Shown here piece after piece: positions 35,632 to 45,127 of a stretch of DNA of 64,000 bases (position 1 is its first letter; each line of letters begins with the position of its first letter). The stretch lies in assembly GCA_002409625.1 (NCBI GenBank), contig DHNY01000003.1, positions 211,321 through 275,320 on the forward strand, written 5' to 3'. Source of the DNA: Anaerolineaceae bacterium UBA5404 (GTDB lineage Bacteria > Chloroflexota > Anaerolineae > Anaerolineales > Anaerolineaceae). A program made the translations under genes and the position numbers. Below the pieces are notes generated by a model. That model had not been told where the DNA came from. It made no database searches and saw only the letters and a program-made list of their open reading frames with translations.

Positions 35632-36072
35632 CTAATCTTCATTCAGGTTTTCGTAGATATCCCATAGTTGGGACATGTTTTCATCCAAACTAAGGTGTTT
35701 TCTGATCGTTTTACTTGCAGATTGTCGAAATTCCGGCTCATTTTTATGGGATTCGATCAATTTTTGGGCGCTTTGAAGGTCGCCGGCATGTAAAAAGTCA
35801 TCCAATGTTTCTGCCGGCTCCTTAAGCAAGGTTTCTTCTTGCGCCCAGGCATCTCCTTCATCCAGTATCGGAGCGATGAAGGGTTCTTCAGACTCTGTGT
35901 CTTGTAGTCCAAGGTTTGTTCTTGACGTTAAATCTTCTTCTGTTTCTGCCCATGCGAGTATCCAGGCTGGTAAAGGCTGTGAATCTGCCTCAAATGCTTG
36001 CGTGTTTTCAGTCAAGTCTTTAGGCTCAGTTTGTATGGCTTGGGTCTCCTGGGCATCCAATGGCTCATCCAC
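35632..36072 (-). CDS. Acidic protein of unknown function behind rpoD
   Basis: 146 residues, strongly acidic, rich in Glu, Gln and Asp through residue 95, with a short helical C-terminus (FLHAGDLQSAQKLIESH) resembling a single TPR or bundle. No recognised domain. GTG start at 36072, with GGGG upstream, two bases after the rpoD stop. Its placement in the sigma-factor operon could suggest a sigma-related or general role, but nothing proves it. Confidence 0.65.
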   Translation of the reverse strand: MDEPLDAQETQAIQTEPKDLTENTQAFEADSQPLPAWILAWAETEEDLTSRTNLGLQDTESEEPFIAPILDEGDAWAQEETLLKEPAETLDDFLHAGDLQSAQKLIESHKNEPEFRQSASKTIRKHLSLDENMSQLWDIYENLNED

Positions 36073-36074
36073 TT

Positions 36075-37310
36075 TTAATCCCCTAGATAATCACGAAGTT
36101 TTCGGCGCACGCTTGGGTGGCGTAAGCGGGTGAGGGCTTGCGCTTCAATTTGGCGCACACGTTCGCGGGTGACGCCCATTTTTCTGCCGACTTCTTCCAG
36201 TGTGTAGGCTTGGCCGTCCAAAAGACCGTAGCGAAGTTGCAAAATGCGAACTTCACGAGGTGGCAAATCTTCCAGCACTTCATCCAGATGCTCCTTGAGC
36301 AAGTTTAGGGTCGCCAGTTCGTCTGGTGGCGGAGCTTCATCATCTTCGATAAAGTCGCCCAGAACTGAATCGTCTTCGTCATCAGTGGGGGTTTCAAGGG
36401 AAAGCGGACGACGCGAGACTTGAATCATGTTTTCCACTTTCTTGGGGGTAACTTCAAGCGCCTCAGCGAGTTCTTCCACTTGCGGGTCACGTCCAAGTTT
36501 TTGGGTGAGCTGATGTTGCACGCGCAAGAGCTTGTTAATTTGATCACCCATGTGCACTGGCACGCGAATGGTGCGACCTTGGTCAGCGATCGCGCGGGTA
36601 ACAGCCTGGCGGATCCACCACGTTGCATAGGTGCTAAATTTGTGTCCGCGTTGGTATTCGAACTTTTTGGTGGCACGAATAAGCCCAATATTGCCTTCCT
36701 GAATGAGGTCAAGGAAGGGAACACCGCGACCCATGTATTTTTTGGCAACACTAATAACCAACCTGGAGTTGGCTGTAATCAGATGGTCTACGGCAAGCTC
36801 GCCATCTTCAATTTCAGCCAGAAGTTGCAGACGTTTTTTCATGCTGGGGGTGCCTTTGGCTAATTCTGCCCGGGCTTCGCGACCCCGTTCAATGCGTTTG
36901 GCGAGGACAACTTCTTCTTCGATACTATTGAGTAAATCTACCCGGCTAACTTCTTTGAGGTAGAGTCCGATGGTGTCATCCGTATCGATATTTGCCAGGT
37001 CGTCACCATCCGAGGCAATGTTGGCTAATTCTTCTTCATCTGGCTCTTCGCCAAATTCTTCGGTTTCAGATAGCTCAGTGTCAGAAGGGTCTTCCTCTGG
37101 GTGACTATCTTCAACATAGCTAATACCAGCATTTTGCAATTTTAGAACGACTTCTTCAAATTGATCAGCTTCAATTTCAGCTTCTTGCAGGTAGGTCAAA
37201 ATTTCGTCATACGTAACCTGACCTTTTTTTCTGCCTAACTCGATTAATCGGCTGATGGTTGTGGTGACAGGATTATCATCCATGCCAGAAGTTTTGGTTA
37301 TTCTTGCCAT
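36075..37310 (-). CDS. rpoD: Primary sigma factor RpoD/SigA
   Basis: 411 residues. Region 1.2 is DTIGLYLKEVSRVDLL near residue 110. Region 2 (2.1-2.4) contains AVDHLITANSRLVISVAKKY, the polymerase-core contact GVPFLDLIQEGNIGL and the -10 region FSTYATWWIRQAVTR. Region 3 has MGDQINKLLRVQ. Region 4.2 ends with YTLEEVGRKMGVTRERVRQIEAQALTRLR. Region 1.1-like N-terminus has an acidic linker. This is the housekeeping sigma, consistent with the many TTGACA/TATAAT promoters here. First gene of rpoD-(35632)-ndk-(34401). Confidence 0.96.
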   Translation of the reverse strand: MARITKTSGMDDNPVTTTISRLIELGRKKGQVTYDEILTYLQEAEIEADQFEEVVLKLQNAGISYVEDSHPEEDPSDTELSETEEFGEEPDEEELANIASDGDDLANIDTDDTIGLYLKEVSRVDLLNSIEEEVVLAKRIERGREARAELAKGTPSMKKRLQLLAEIEDGELAVDHLITANSRLVISVAKKYMGRGVPFLDLIQEGNIGLIRATKKFEYQRGHKFSTYATWWIRQAVTRAIADQGRTIRVPVHMGDQINKLLRVQHQLTQKLGRDPQVEELAEALEVTPKKVENMIQVSRRPLSLETPTDDEDDSVLGDFIEDDEAPPPDELATLNLLKEHLDEVLEDLPPREVRILQLRYGLLDGQAYTLEEVGRKMGVTRERVRQIEAQALTRLRHPSVRRKLRDYLGD

Positions 37311-37481
37311 TCAGTTTTCATTACCTTTTCTGTGATAAATATTCGCACTGTTCTAGAGTACAATATTTTGGGCGGAAATTCAAGTATTTGGCAGAAATGA
37401 TATGATTTTCATACATTTTGCGCGTAGTAAACAGGAAATAAGTCAGCAAGCCCAGTTAACGGATCGTCTATTGCTGAACAC

Positions 37482-37510
37482 TTGACAACTTTTATGGGTG
37501 GATATATAAT
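37482..37510 (+). promoter_or_regulatory. Consensus sigma-70 promoter in the 472-base gap
   Basis: Perfect TTGACA, 17 bases, perfect TATAAT. The rest of the gap (37311-37782) is AT-rich. It lies about 270 bases upstream of the 1389-residue protein and 10 bases upstream of a small ORF. There is also a GGAAGAA/TTCTTCC hairpin at the start of the predicted leader. Apart from these no gene is seen in the gap. Confidence 0.8.
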
Positions 37511-37519
37511 GTGTTATTA

Positions 37520-37672
37520 ATGGAAGAAGTGGTGAATTTTTTTTCTTCCGTTGCTTTCAAAAACAGCTGTTTTCAATTCACGTATATTAATAGCCTGTTT
37601 TTCAGGGGAAAAGAGGTTCTGATTAAACATATATATTCTTTCACAAAGCAAACGTTCGCTATTTTGAATTAA
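37520..37672 (+). CDS. Possible leaderless 50-residue leader peptide
   Basis: ATG 37520 would be two to four bases after the expected transcription start of the promoter at 37482, and has no ribosome site. The 50-residue frame is Phe- and Lys-rich (EEVVNFFSSVAFK at the start, FTKQTFAILN at the end). It is not known to match any family, and may be a chance frame; position relative to the promoter is the only support. Confidence 0.25.
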   Translation: MEEVVNFFSSVAFKNSCFQFTYINSLFFRGKEVLIKHIYSFTKQTFAILN

Positions 37673-37782
37673 TCCAGGCTCGTAGGTTATGTGTGCTTTT
37701 TAATAAGCGGCATGATATTAAAATATAAAATGTAAAAATGAGTTGTGGGTTAACCTTGTATTGTATTGATTAAGGATTGGAA

Positions 37783-40700
37783 ATGAAAAAAACTCACATT
37801 GGAAATATTTTAACGACACTCATAGTATTTGGCTTGTTATTTAGCAATGTCCAAATTTCAGTAACCGCACAAGAAACCGCCCAAGTTGAGGCGGTTTTTG
37901 TTAATTCAGGTTTGATGGATACCGTAATCCTTAGTGGCGTGGTGCGTGATGGTGGTATTGAGGGTGGATCTAAACATGGCTATCTCCTTTACGCCAGGAT
38001 TACGCTAACCAGCCCATCGGGACAGACGGTGTTCTATTCTGACCCCTTTACTGGTGCTTATGAAACCAACATTGAAACTGGTGTTGAATACACCATTTCC
38101 GTTGAGTCCCAATTACCAGGCTATGAAATTGCTACAGACACCTTTACTGCCGAATCCGCAGAAACAAAGGATTTCGACCTTATAGTAAAACCATTGTGCG
38201 AAACTCCTGGATATGCAAGAGGTTATGACTATTTATTTGACTTTGAAGACAGTGCCCAGGGTTTTACATTTGGCGGGGAAGACACATCATGGGAATGGGG
38301 TGAAATTAAATCGGGTCCTCGTATTGGTCACAGCGGTATAAATGGGATTGCAACGAATTTAATCGGCAGATACGGCAGGTATGAAGATGGCTGGGCGATG
38401 AGCCCTCCATTGGATTTTTCCGGAATTACCGATAAAGCTATCCTCATCGAATGGTGGGACTGGTTATTTACAGAAGACTCTGAAGAATTGGATGATGCCG
38501 GAAGTGTGGAGGTAACATCAGATGGTGAGAATTGGACGGTGGTTTGGGGTCCATTCGCGCGTTGGGGAACGCAATATGAAAAACAACAGATTGTCCTTGG
38601 CAGCGAATATCTTACTGAAAATTTTCAATTCCGCTTCTATTTTGTATCTGATAGAAGTATTCATCGTGACGGCTGGTATGTGGATGACATAGGCATTTCG
38701 ATTGTGGATGTGCCATCAGAGCCTATTCACATTGTTAGCTATCATTTTGACCTTGATACTGAAGCACAGTGGACCAAAGGGCAGACCGGAACAGGTGCTA
38801 ACTCCTGGGACCGAGGCACACCAACAGGAACCGTGCCGGCCGTTCAAGATATGCCATCTCCTCCCAATGTTTGGGCAACCAATTTGAGTGGATACTATAA
38901 CCATCAAGAACAGAGTTATATCACCTCGCCAGTTATTGATCTTTCTCAATATGAAAATAAAGGTATTCTTCTAGAGTATTGGGATTGGCTCCAAACAGAA
39001 TCCGAGATTCATGTAAGGGATCATGCTAGTATTTGGACATCTTCAGATGGTGGGGAGACTTTTGAACGCGTGAGCGAACAAATGGCTCGTTGGGATGCAA
39101 CGAGTGGTACTTACAAAAAAAGGGAACTCCTGATAGATCCAGAATACCTAACGGATGGTTTTGCGGTTCGCTTTCATTTCACTTCTGATTATGATGGCGC
39201 GCTCTATGGTTGGTATATAGATGATGTCAGCGTCACTCTTTATGAACCTGTATTCCCGAGTTGTATTCCAGTTGGTGGTGGCATTGTTGCAGGCTATGTT
39301 TATGACAGGAATGAAGTAGATGAAGATGTTATTCTGTTGAATGCGCTCATTGAAACGGAAACAAGCAGTGCATTGACGCTTGAAAGGCCAGATGATCCTG
39401 ATAACAATGGTCTTTACTACATGTATCAAGATATTCCTGCAGAGCCATCAGACATCGGCTTTACTGTGTCAAAGGATAAGTATGGAACAATTGAAGAGAT
39501 ACGTAGCTTGAATCAGAGTGTCGTCAACAGACAAGATTTCCGCATTGGAGCTGGTTGGCTTGTTTCGGAAAAAGAGTCAATTGTTCGATCTATGTATTTG
39601 AATGATGATGATGAATTTGAGACTTTGCCCATCTTGAATCAAGGTTTTGTGGATGTTTTTTGGCGTGTTAATGAGGTAGGTAAAGGTTTTCAACCCATTA
39701 GCATTCCTGCATTCCAGGGTGAGCTCGTGCGTGACCTGGATGAGGTTATTAGCATGACAGCTGACACCTCACACGTAGTCAATACACTTAATATGCTCGA
39801 AACGTCATCAAAACCAGTGCCAATTGAACTGATGGGTGGCTCAATGGCATATGTTATAGAACTTCGTAGTGAAAAAGGTCTATTCCGTATTCCCGATTTG
39901 GAGCAGCCAGGAAATTGGGAGAAACTTGCCCCAGTTCAAGAATATTATTACGGTGGAGATTTTCTGGGTACCGACTTCTCTAAGATTTATGTCGTAAAAG
40001 ATACGAATGATTTCTACACAATTGAAATTGAAACTGGCAACTTTGAACACATCGGAAAACTATCGATTCCAAATAATCTAACAGTTAATGGCATTTCAGG
40101 TGCCGATGGGTTCTTTTACGCTTTGGCTTCAGATTGTAGCTCAAGCTTAGCGTATATCATGACCTTAACACCAACCGGTGGAATTGAATTGATTGCAACT
40201 GCGCCCATCCCTTGCGGTATTGATATTGCTTATGTGCCAGATAATGGAATGCTTTATGTTGTTGATATCACGACTGACCATCTGTTTAGCGTTGATCCAG
40301 ACACTGGTGAAACAATTGATATTGGTGCATTAGGTTTTAACGCTGGATTTGCGCAAGGAATGGACTATGATGAAGAGAGCAAAATCCTTTACTGGGCGGC
40401 TTATACCGGAAGTGGCAATGGACAGCTTCGTATCATTGACCTGGAAACTGGCGCATCGGCGTTGGTTGGTCCTTTCCCAGGTGACAATGAATCTGATTGT
40501 CTTGCAATCGCGGCTGGTGGATTTGGAGATGGCATTCCCTGGCTTGAAGAAAACCCCACAGAAGGATTACTTAGCCCGGGCAATAGACAAAACATTGAAT
40601 TGAGGTTTACTGCAAAAGGTGTCATCACACAACCCGGCGATTATTTTGGTGAATTGCGTTTCAAGACTGATTCGCCTAAAGAAACAGCCTCTGTGCCGGT

Positions 40701-41952
40701 AACCTTGCACGTTTGGCGGCCGTACAACTGGGGCAACCTGAAAGGGACCGTTTTTGCAACAGAAAAATGTGACCTTAATCCAACGCCAATCAGCGGTGCC
40801 ACGGTTAGCTTTTATCGTGACGGAGAGTTAGTCAAGTCTGTTGAAACAGATGAAGATGGAAAATACAACTACTCTCTTGTGCGAGGGACCTACGACATTG
40901 AAGTCGTTAATGCTGGCTATGTGACAACCCGCGTTGAGGATATTGTGCTTGGCAACAGTGATGACATCGTCACTGATATCACTATTCGTCATGACAGCGC
41001 CTGCCTGACCGTTGAGCCAAATGTGCTACATGCTGAAATGTATCCGAATCAGTTGTTTGAAATGCCCATCGTATTTCGCAACACAGGTGCCCGGGAAATA
41101 GCTTTCGATACCTTGGAAATTCCAGGCGAAGGTCCAGTTCCCTATTTTGGAAAAGACATTGTTGAACTTAAAGTTGATGATGATAGTTCCGAAGCCACGC
41201 TTGGGCTTGGAGGAAACGCTCAATTCATCGTCGTTAACCGCTTTACACCTGAGCCTGAGCAATTTCCCTTTACGATTGATGAGATTCTTATCATTTTCGT
41301 AGAAAGTATCAATCCTGTTTCGCTCGGTGATCCATTTGAGGTTTATGTATATCAAAGCACCAATCCAACTGACGATCCTGCTGTTGGCAGTGAGTTCTTA
41401 TATAAACAAGCTGCCACGATTGAAGTTATTGATGAATGGCAGGTTATCAAACTTGATGAACCGATAAGGTTTGAAGGACCTGGTGATGTGAGCATCGGTG
41501 CTGGTTTTCTAAAGAAACCCGGTGTGGCATATAATCCCGCCACGCTTGACATAACCGCGCCACAAGGCAGGTCATGGGCTGGGTGGTACAGTGGGGATAT
41601 TCCGGAGACTCCTACCTTGCCACCCGATGCGAATTGGTTGTTATTGGATGGCCAATTGGCGTCCAATGTGATGCTTCGTGCTTACGGTGAAACGGGTGGT
41701 GAAGAACCAGGTGATATCCCATGGTTAAGCCTCGATCCAACTGCCGGTGTGGTCTCAGAGGATGGCGGTGAAGTTGAAGTTACAGCATTTTTCACTACTG
41801 AAGACCTAACCTGGGGTGACTATTTTGGAACAATTCGCGTATTAAATCCGCCGGACCCCAAGTTTAACATTCCGGTACAACTGCGCGTGCTGCCATTCAA
41901 TATGATGTATCTGCCTTTGGTTGCAAATAATTTCTCATTTCCACAGAATTAG
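37783..41952 (+). CDS. Giant secreted multidomain protein
   Basis: 1389 residues. A signal peptide ends near VTAQE. After a small beta domain come two MAM/choice-of-anchor-J-like jelly rolls (about 145-315 and 320-495; both end with GWYVDDIG or GWYIDDVS), a beta domain, a beta-propeller-like region with repeated GGDFLG and LYVVD segments (about 700-920), two BACON-like repeats (GDYFGELRFKT about 945 and GDYFGTIRV about 1345), and a carboxypeptidase regulatory-like domain (GNLKGTVFATEKCD about 983-1065). It ends with MMYLPLVANNFSFPQN, matching the tail family. No catalytic residues. Probably an adhesion or substrate-binding protein. AAGGA lies six bases before ATG 37783; the frame also opens two codons earlier (TTG). 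Followed by a terminator. Confidence 0.85.
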   Translation: MKKTHIGNILTTLIVFGLLFSNVQISVTAQETAQVEAVFVNSGLMDTVILSGVVRDGGIEGGSKHGYLLYARITLTSPSGQTVFYSDPFTGAYETNIETGVEYTISVESQLPGYEIATDTFTAESAETKDFDLIVKPLCETPGYARGYDYLFDFEDSAQGFTFGGEDTSWEWGEIKSGPRIGHSGINGIATNLIGRYGRYEDGWAMSPPLDFSGITDKAILIEWWDWLFTEDSEELDDAGSVEVTSDGENWTVVWGPFARWGTQYEKQQIVLGSEYLTENFQFRFYFVSDRSIHRDGWYVDDIGISIVDVPSEPIHIVSYHFDLDTEAQWTKGQTGTGANSWDRGTPTGTVPAVQDMPSPPNVWATNLSGYYNHQEQSYITSPVIDLSQYENKGILLEYWDWLQTESEIHVRDHASIWTSSDGGETFERVSEQMARWDATSGTYKKRELLIDPEYLTDGFAVRFHFTSDYDGALYGWYIDDVSVTLYEPVFPSCIPVGGGIVAGYVYDRNEVDEDVILLNALIETETSSALTLERPDDPDNNGLYYMYQDIPAEPSDIGFTVSKDKYGTIEEIRSLNQSVVNRQDFRIGAGWLVSEKESIVRSMYLNDDDEFETLPILNQGFVDVFWRVNEVGKGFQPISIPAFQGELVRDLDEVISMTADTSHVVNTLNMLETSSKPVPIELMGGSMAYVIELRSEKGLFRIPDLEQPGNWEKLAPVQEYYYGGDFLGTDFSKIYVVKDTNDFYTIEIETGNFEHIGKLSIPNNLTVNGISGADGFFYALASDCSSSLAYIMTLTPTGGIELIATAPIPCGIDIAYVPDNGMLYVVDITTDHLFSVDPDTGETIDIGALGFNAGFAQGMDYDEESKILYWAAYTGSGNGQLRIIDLETGASALVGPFPGDNESDCLAIAAGGFGDGIPWLEENPTEGLLSPGNRQNIELRFTAKGVITQPGDYFGELRFKTDSPKETASVPVTLHVWRPYNWGNLKGTVFATEKCDLNPTPISGATVSFYRDGELVKSVETDEDGKYNYSLVRGTYDIEVVNAGYVTTRVEDIVLGNSDDIVTDITIRHDSACLTVEPNVLHAEMYPNQLFEMPIVFRNTGAREIAFDTLEIPGEGPVPYFGKDIVELKVDDDSSEATLGLGGNAQFIVVNRFTPEPEQFPFTIDEILIIFVESINPVSLGDPFEVYVYQSTNPTDDPAVGSEFLYKQAATIEVIDEWQVIKLDEPIRFEGPGDVSIGAGFLKKPGVAYNPATLDITAPQGRSWAGWYSGDIPETPTLPPDANWLLLDGQLASNVMLRAYGETGGEEPGDIPWLSLDPTAGVVSEDGGEVEVTAFFTTEDLTWGDYFGTIRVLNPPDPKFNIPVQLRVLPFNMMYLPLVANNFSFPQN

Positions 41953-41983
41953 GTGCAAATTTTGTGAAAATTGACATGGTTGT

Positions 41984-42014
41984 GAAAAGGTGCCTCGAAA
42001 GAGGCATCTTTTCA
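41984..42014 (+). terminator. Terminator after the giant secreted protein
   Basis: Stem GAAAAGGTGCCTC/GAGGCATCTTTTC, loop GAAA. Confidence 0.85.
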
Positions 42015-42114
42015 TTGGCGATTATGGCTAAAAGGTTTGTTTGCATTGTTTCAACTAAGGCTTTACGCCATCGGTACCTCATTTGATCTGTTTACAACAT
42101 TTGACCGGTGGCGT

Positions 42115-42143
42115 TTGACCCTAACCTGTCAAACTGATAGAAT
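42115..42143 (+). promoter_or_regulatory. Promoter of the GT87-like gene
   Basis: TTGACC, 17-base spacer, TAGAAT; 24 bases before GTG 42168. Confidence 0.7.
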
Positions 42144-42167
42144 CACCATATTAAGTGAGGTCTCTAG

Positions 42168-43394
42168 GTGTTTCTGAAAAAGACTGTAAATATTTGGCTC
42201 CCGATATTAATCATTTTTGCACTCGTTGGTGTCACCTTTTTGAACATGTTCATGGATGAACATTATGGTTTGGAAGAAGGTTTCGTAACGCGCTATGCGG
42301 CAGCAAAAAATTGGATGAAAACCGGGCTTTCACCTTACAGCCAGGAAACTTACGATATGACTGCGGATATGTTCGATGATCCTTATCTTGTGCCTGGGGC
42401 ATTAGACAAAGGCCAATTTTTAGATCCGGCTACTTATGTTTTGTTTTACATTCCGCTAAGTTTTATCCCTTACCCAATTGCAAAAGCAATTTGGATGACG
42501 ATTATAGAATTAGCCCTTGTTTTGACTACCTGGCTGAGCATGAAGATCGTTGGTTTGAGCTTAAGTTTGCCAGAATCGATCCTAATCAGTCTTGCCACCT
42601 TGTTTTTTTACCCTCATTTAAAGATGATTCTTTCTGCCAGTATTTTGCCTTTGTATATGTTTTTAGTTGTTTGGGCAATTTGGCTCGCAATGAACAAGCA
42701 AGGTCGTATGGCAGGTGTTTTGTTTTTCCTTGCCTTTGCGATGGTGCCCGTCAGCATCTTTATTGCTGTGTTTTTCATGATTTGGATGGGAGCCCGGCGG
42801 GATAATTCTCTGGCGTCGATTTTCTTTGTGGGCATCGGTTTTTTGATTTTGATTGGTCTTATCCTTTTCCCAAACTGGTTGGGTGAATGGTTTGGCGCGT
42901 ATGTAAAGCTTTATCCAAATTTCACCTGGATTGATATTCCCATCATGCGCATTGGGGATTTGTTCCCGGGTGCTTCAAAACAGATATCCATTGGTCTGTT
43001 TATAGCCACAGTCGTTTATCTCTTTATCGAGTGGTACGGATTACCATCGCGTGAACAACGTGGACTGCAATGGAAACTGAGCTTAACGCTTGTGTTGCTT
43101 TATCTTCTCAATCCGCTGAAGCCGACGGCTTATTTGATGCTTTTATGGATCCCACTCTTTGCAATCTACAAATATTTGAATGAAAAGTGGCGTGTGGGTG
43201 GTAGAATTATTACCTGGTTGAGCTTTTTTGGCATCGGTATCATCTATTGGATTAATGGAACAAAACAAGAAGTTTTTCAGGCAGGTGATGCAACTATTCT
43301 TATATTGCTTCTGCCTTTGATTACATTTATTGGCTTACAGTATTTTAGATGGTGGGCTCTGAAAAGCTCAAACGCTTTGATTGAATCGCAATAA
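42168..43394 (+). CDS. GT87-like membrane glycosyltransferase
   Basis: 408 residues with nine or ten hydrophobic segments. The N-terminal outer loop GFVTRYAAAKNWMKTGLSPY and a later DPATYVLFYIPLSFIPY match the GT87/DUF2029 group (GT-C fold, polyprenol-linked sugar donors, mannosyl or arabinosyl transfer in actinobacteria). The catalytic Asp near the first loop is not exact. GTG start with GAGG eight bases upstream. pfp starts 12 bases after its stop, so the two are probably cotranscribed. Could act in cell-envelope glycan assembly. Confidence 0.75.
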   Translation: MFLKKTVNIWLPILIIFALVGVTFLNMFMDEHYGLEEGFVTRYAAAKNWMKTGLSPYSQETYDMTADMFDDPYLVPGALDKGQFLDPATYVLFYIPLSFIPYPIAKAIWMTIIELALVLTTWLSMKIVGLSLSLPESILISLATLFFYPHLKMILSASILPLYMFLVVWAIWLAMNKQGRMAGVLFFLAFAMVPVSIFIAVFFMIWMGARRDNSLASIFFVGIGFLILIGLILFPNWLGEWFGAYVKLYPNFTWIDIPIMRIGDLFPGASKQISIGLFIATVVYLFIEWYGLPSREQRGLQWKLSLTLVLLYLLNPLKPTAYLMLLWIPLFAIYKYLNEKWRVGGRIITWLSFFGIGIIYWINGTKQEVFQAGDATILILLLPLITFIGLQYFRWWALKSSNALIESQ

Positions 43395-43406
43395 TGGAGG
43401 TTTTTA

Positions 43407-44582
43407 ATGGCTAAAAAACGCATTGGTATTTTTACGGGTGGTGGCGATGTGCCCGGATTGAACATTGCTATTAAATCTGTGGTATTGAATGCCTGCGAAG
43501 ATGACTATGATGTTATCGGCATTCGTCGTGGCTGGGGTGGTTTGCTCAATTATGAAATTGGCAACCAGGAAAGCCATAATAAATACATCAGACCTTTAAC
43601 CCCATTTGAGGTACGTCGTGTTGATCGCAGCGGGGGAACCTTTTTGCATACTTCACGCACAAACCCATCTCATGTTCGCCCTCGTGAGGTGCCAGAATTT
43701 TTGAAGGATTCGCCTAAGGGCAAGGTTGTCAACGAAGAAACCGGCGCTAAAGATTACACCGAGCATATCCTGGAAGTGCTTGAGCACCTGGGCATCGATT
43801 CTTTGATTACGATCGGCGGTGATGACACGCTTAGTTATTCCGTGCAACTCCATAAAGCTGGTTTCCCTGTGGTGGGTATTCCCAAAACAATGGATAACGA
43901 CGTTTTGGGCACGGATTATTGCATCGGCTTCTCAACAGCGGTCACCCAAGCGGTGTCCTTGATAACCCATTTCCGCACATCGGTCGGTTCGCATGAACGC
44001 ATTGGCGTTGTAGAGCTTTTTGGACGTAATTCTGGTGAAACTAGCTTGATTACGGGTTACCTGAGCTATGTTGACCGCACGATCATTTGCGAAGTGCCTT
44101 TCAACCTGGTGGACCTTAGTGAGATGCTGGCAAAAGATAAAAAGGATAGTCCATCCCATTATTCGATCTGCGTCATTTCTGAAGGTGCGGTGACGGACAG
44201 TGGTTTGATTGTCGAATCAGGTGAAGAAGACGCCTATGGGCACAAGAAATTGGGTGGTATTGGCGATTTGCTCTCTGAACAAATTAAGATTTTAACGGGC
44301 AATAACACCATGTACCAAAAGCTCGGTTACCTTCTGCGCAGTGGTCCCGCGGATATGCTTGACCGCATGGTGGCGATGAACTATGGCGCATTGGCTATGC
44401 AAATGACCAAACGTAAAGACTTTGGCAATATGGTATCCATTATGGATGGTAATTACAGTGAGGTGCCGCTTGAAATGGTAACCAGTGGCAAGCGCCAGGT
44501 GGATGTTGACCTTTACTATGATGCGGTTAATTATCGTCCAAAGATTAAAAATATTCTTGGTTTACCCATGTTCTTACACTAA
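43407..44582 (+). CDS. pfp: 6-phosphofructokinase, PPi-dependent type
   Basis: 391 residues. The PFK motif FTGGGDVPGLN opens the protein; GGDDTL near residue 133 and PKTMDND near 155 follow. The Asp in GGDD (Gly in ATP enzymes) and the Lys in PKTMDND (Gly in ATP enzymes) are the two residues known to select diphosphate over ATP. So it probably uses PPi and runs reversibly. Further motifs are VELFGRNSGETSL and LGYLLRSG. GGAGG lies seven bases before ATG. Probably cotranscribed with the GT87-like gene. Confidence 0.9.
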   Translation: MAKKRIGIFTGGGDVPGLNIAIKSVVLNACEDDYDVIGIRRGWGGLLNYEIGNQESHNKYIRPLTPFEVRRVDRSGGTFLHTSRTNPSHVRPREVPEFLKDSPKGKVVNEETGAKDYTEHILEVLEHLGIDSLITIGGDDTLSYSVQLHKAGFPVVGIPKTMDNDVLGTDYCIGFSTAVTQAVSLITHFRTSVGSHERIGVVELFGRNSGETSLITGYLSYVDRTIICEVPFNLVDLSEMLAKDKKDSPSHYSICVISEGAVTDSGLIVESGEEDAYGHKKLGGIGDLLSEQIKILTGNNTMYQKLGYLLRSGPADMLDRMVAMNYGALAMQMTKRKDFGNMVSIMDGNYSEVPLEMVTSGKRQVDVDLYYDAVNYRPKIKNILGLPMFLH

Positions 44583-44611
44583 TCCAGGTTTGCCAAAATA
44601 TAAACTGGAAG

Positions 44612-45127
44612 ATGGCAGCAGAAGATCAAGGCATTGACAGCAAACGCTACACGCTGATACCCAGAGTGTTAGTGTTTGCTGTTAATGAGCAAGGTAAAGT
44701 ACTTTTGCTAAGAGGTGCGCCAGATAAGAAAATTTGGCCAAATAAATGGAATGGGCTTGGGGGACATGTTGAACAAGGTGAGTCCATTTTGGAGGCAGCG
44801 CACCGTGAATTGCAAGAAGAAAGTGGCTTAAAAGCTGGCAGCATGCAATATTGCGGTCAGGTTGTGGTGGATACAGGCAAAAAACCTGGCATCATCTTTT
44901 TTATTTTCAAAGCCAAAAGGCTTGAAGGTACCCAGCGCGACTCAGAAGAAGGGCGTCTGGCTTGGTTTAAACAAAAAGATGCGCTGGAACTGGGCTTGGT
45001 TGAGGATCTTTATACCCTCATTCCCATTGTGATGCGTCAAAGACCCGGTGCGAAACCGTTTTGGGGGTTCTATTCCTATGATGAAAAGGGTCAATTGATG
45101 ATGTCGTTCTCTCAGGGACAGTCTTAA
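44612..45127 (+). CDS. Nudix hydrolase
   Basis: 171 residues. The Nudix box GHVEQGESILEAAHRELQEESGL matches G-x5-E-x7-R-E-U-x-E-E-x-G-U, near residue 50. N-terminal PRVLVFAVNEQGKVLLLRG and C-terminal GFYSYDEKGQL fit the 8-oxo-dGTPase (MutT/YtkD-like) group, but a nucleoside di- or triphosphate substrate cannot be fixed. 29 bases after pfp; last gene of that run. It ends 4 bases into the converging rsmD. Confidence 0.88.
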   Translation: MAAEDQGIDSKRYTLIPRVLVFAVNEQGKVLLLRGAPDKKIWPNKWNGLGGHVEQGESILEAAHRELQEESGLKAGSMQYCGQVVVDTGKKPGIIFFIFKAKRLEGTQRDSEEGRLAWFKQKDALELGLVEDLYTLIPIVMRQRPGAKPFWGFYSYDEKGQLMMSFSQGQS

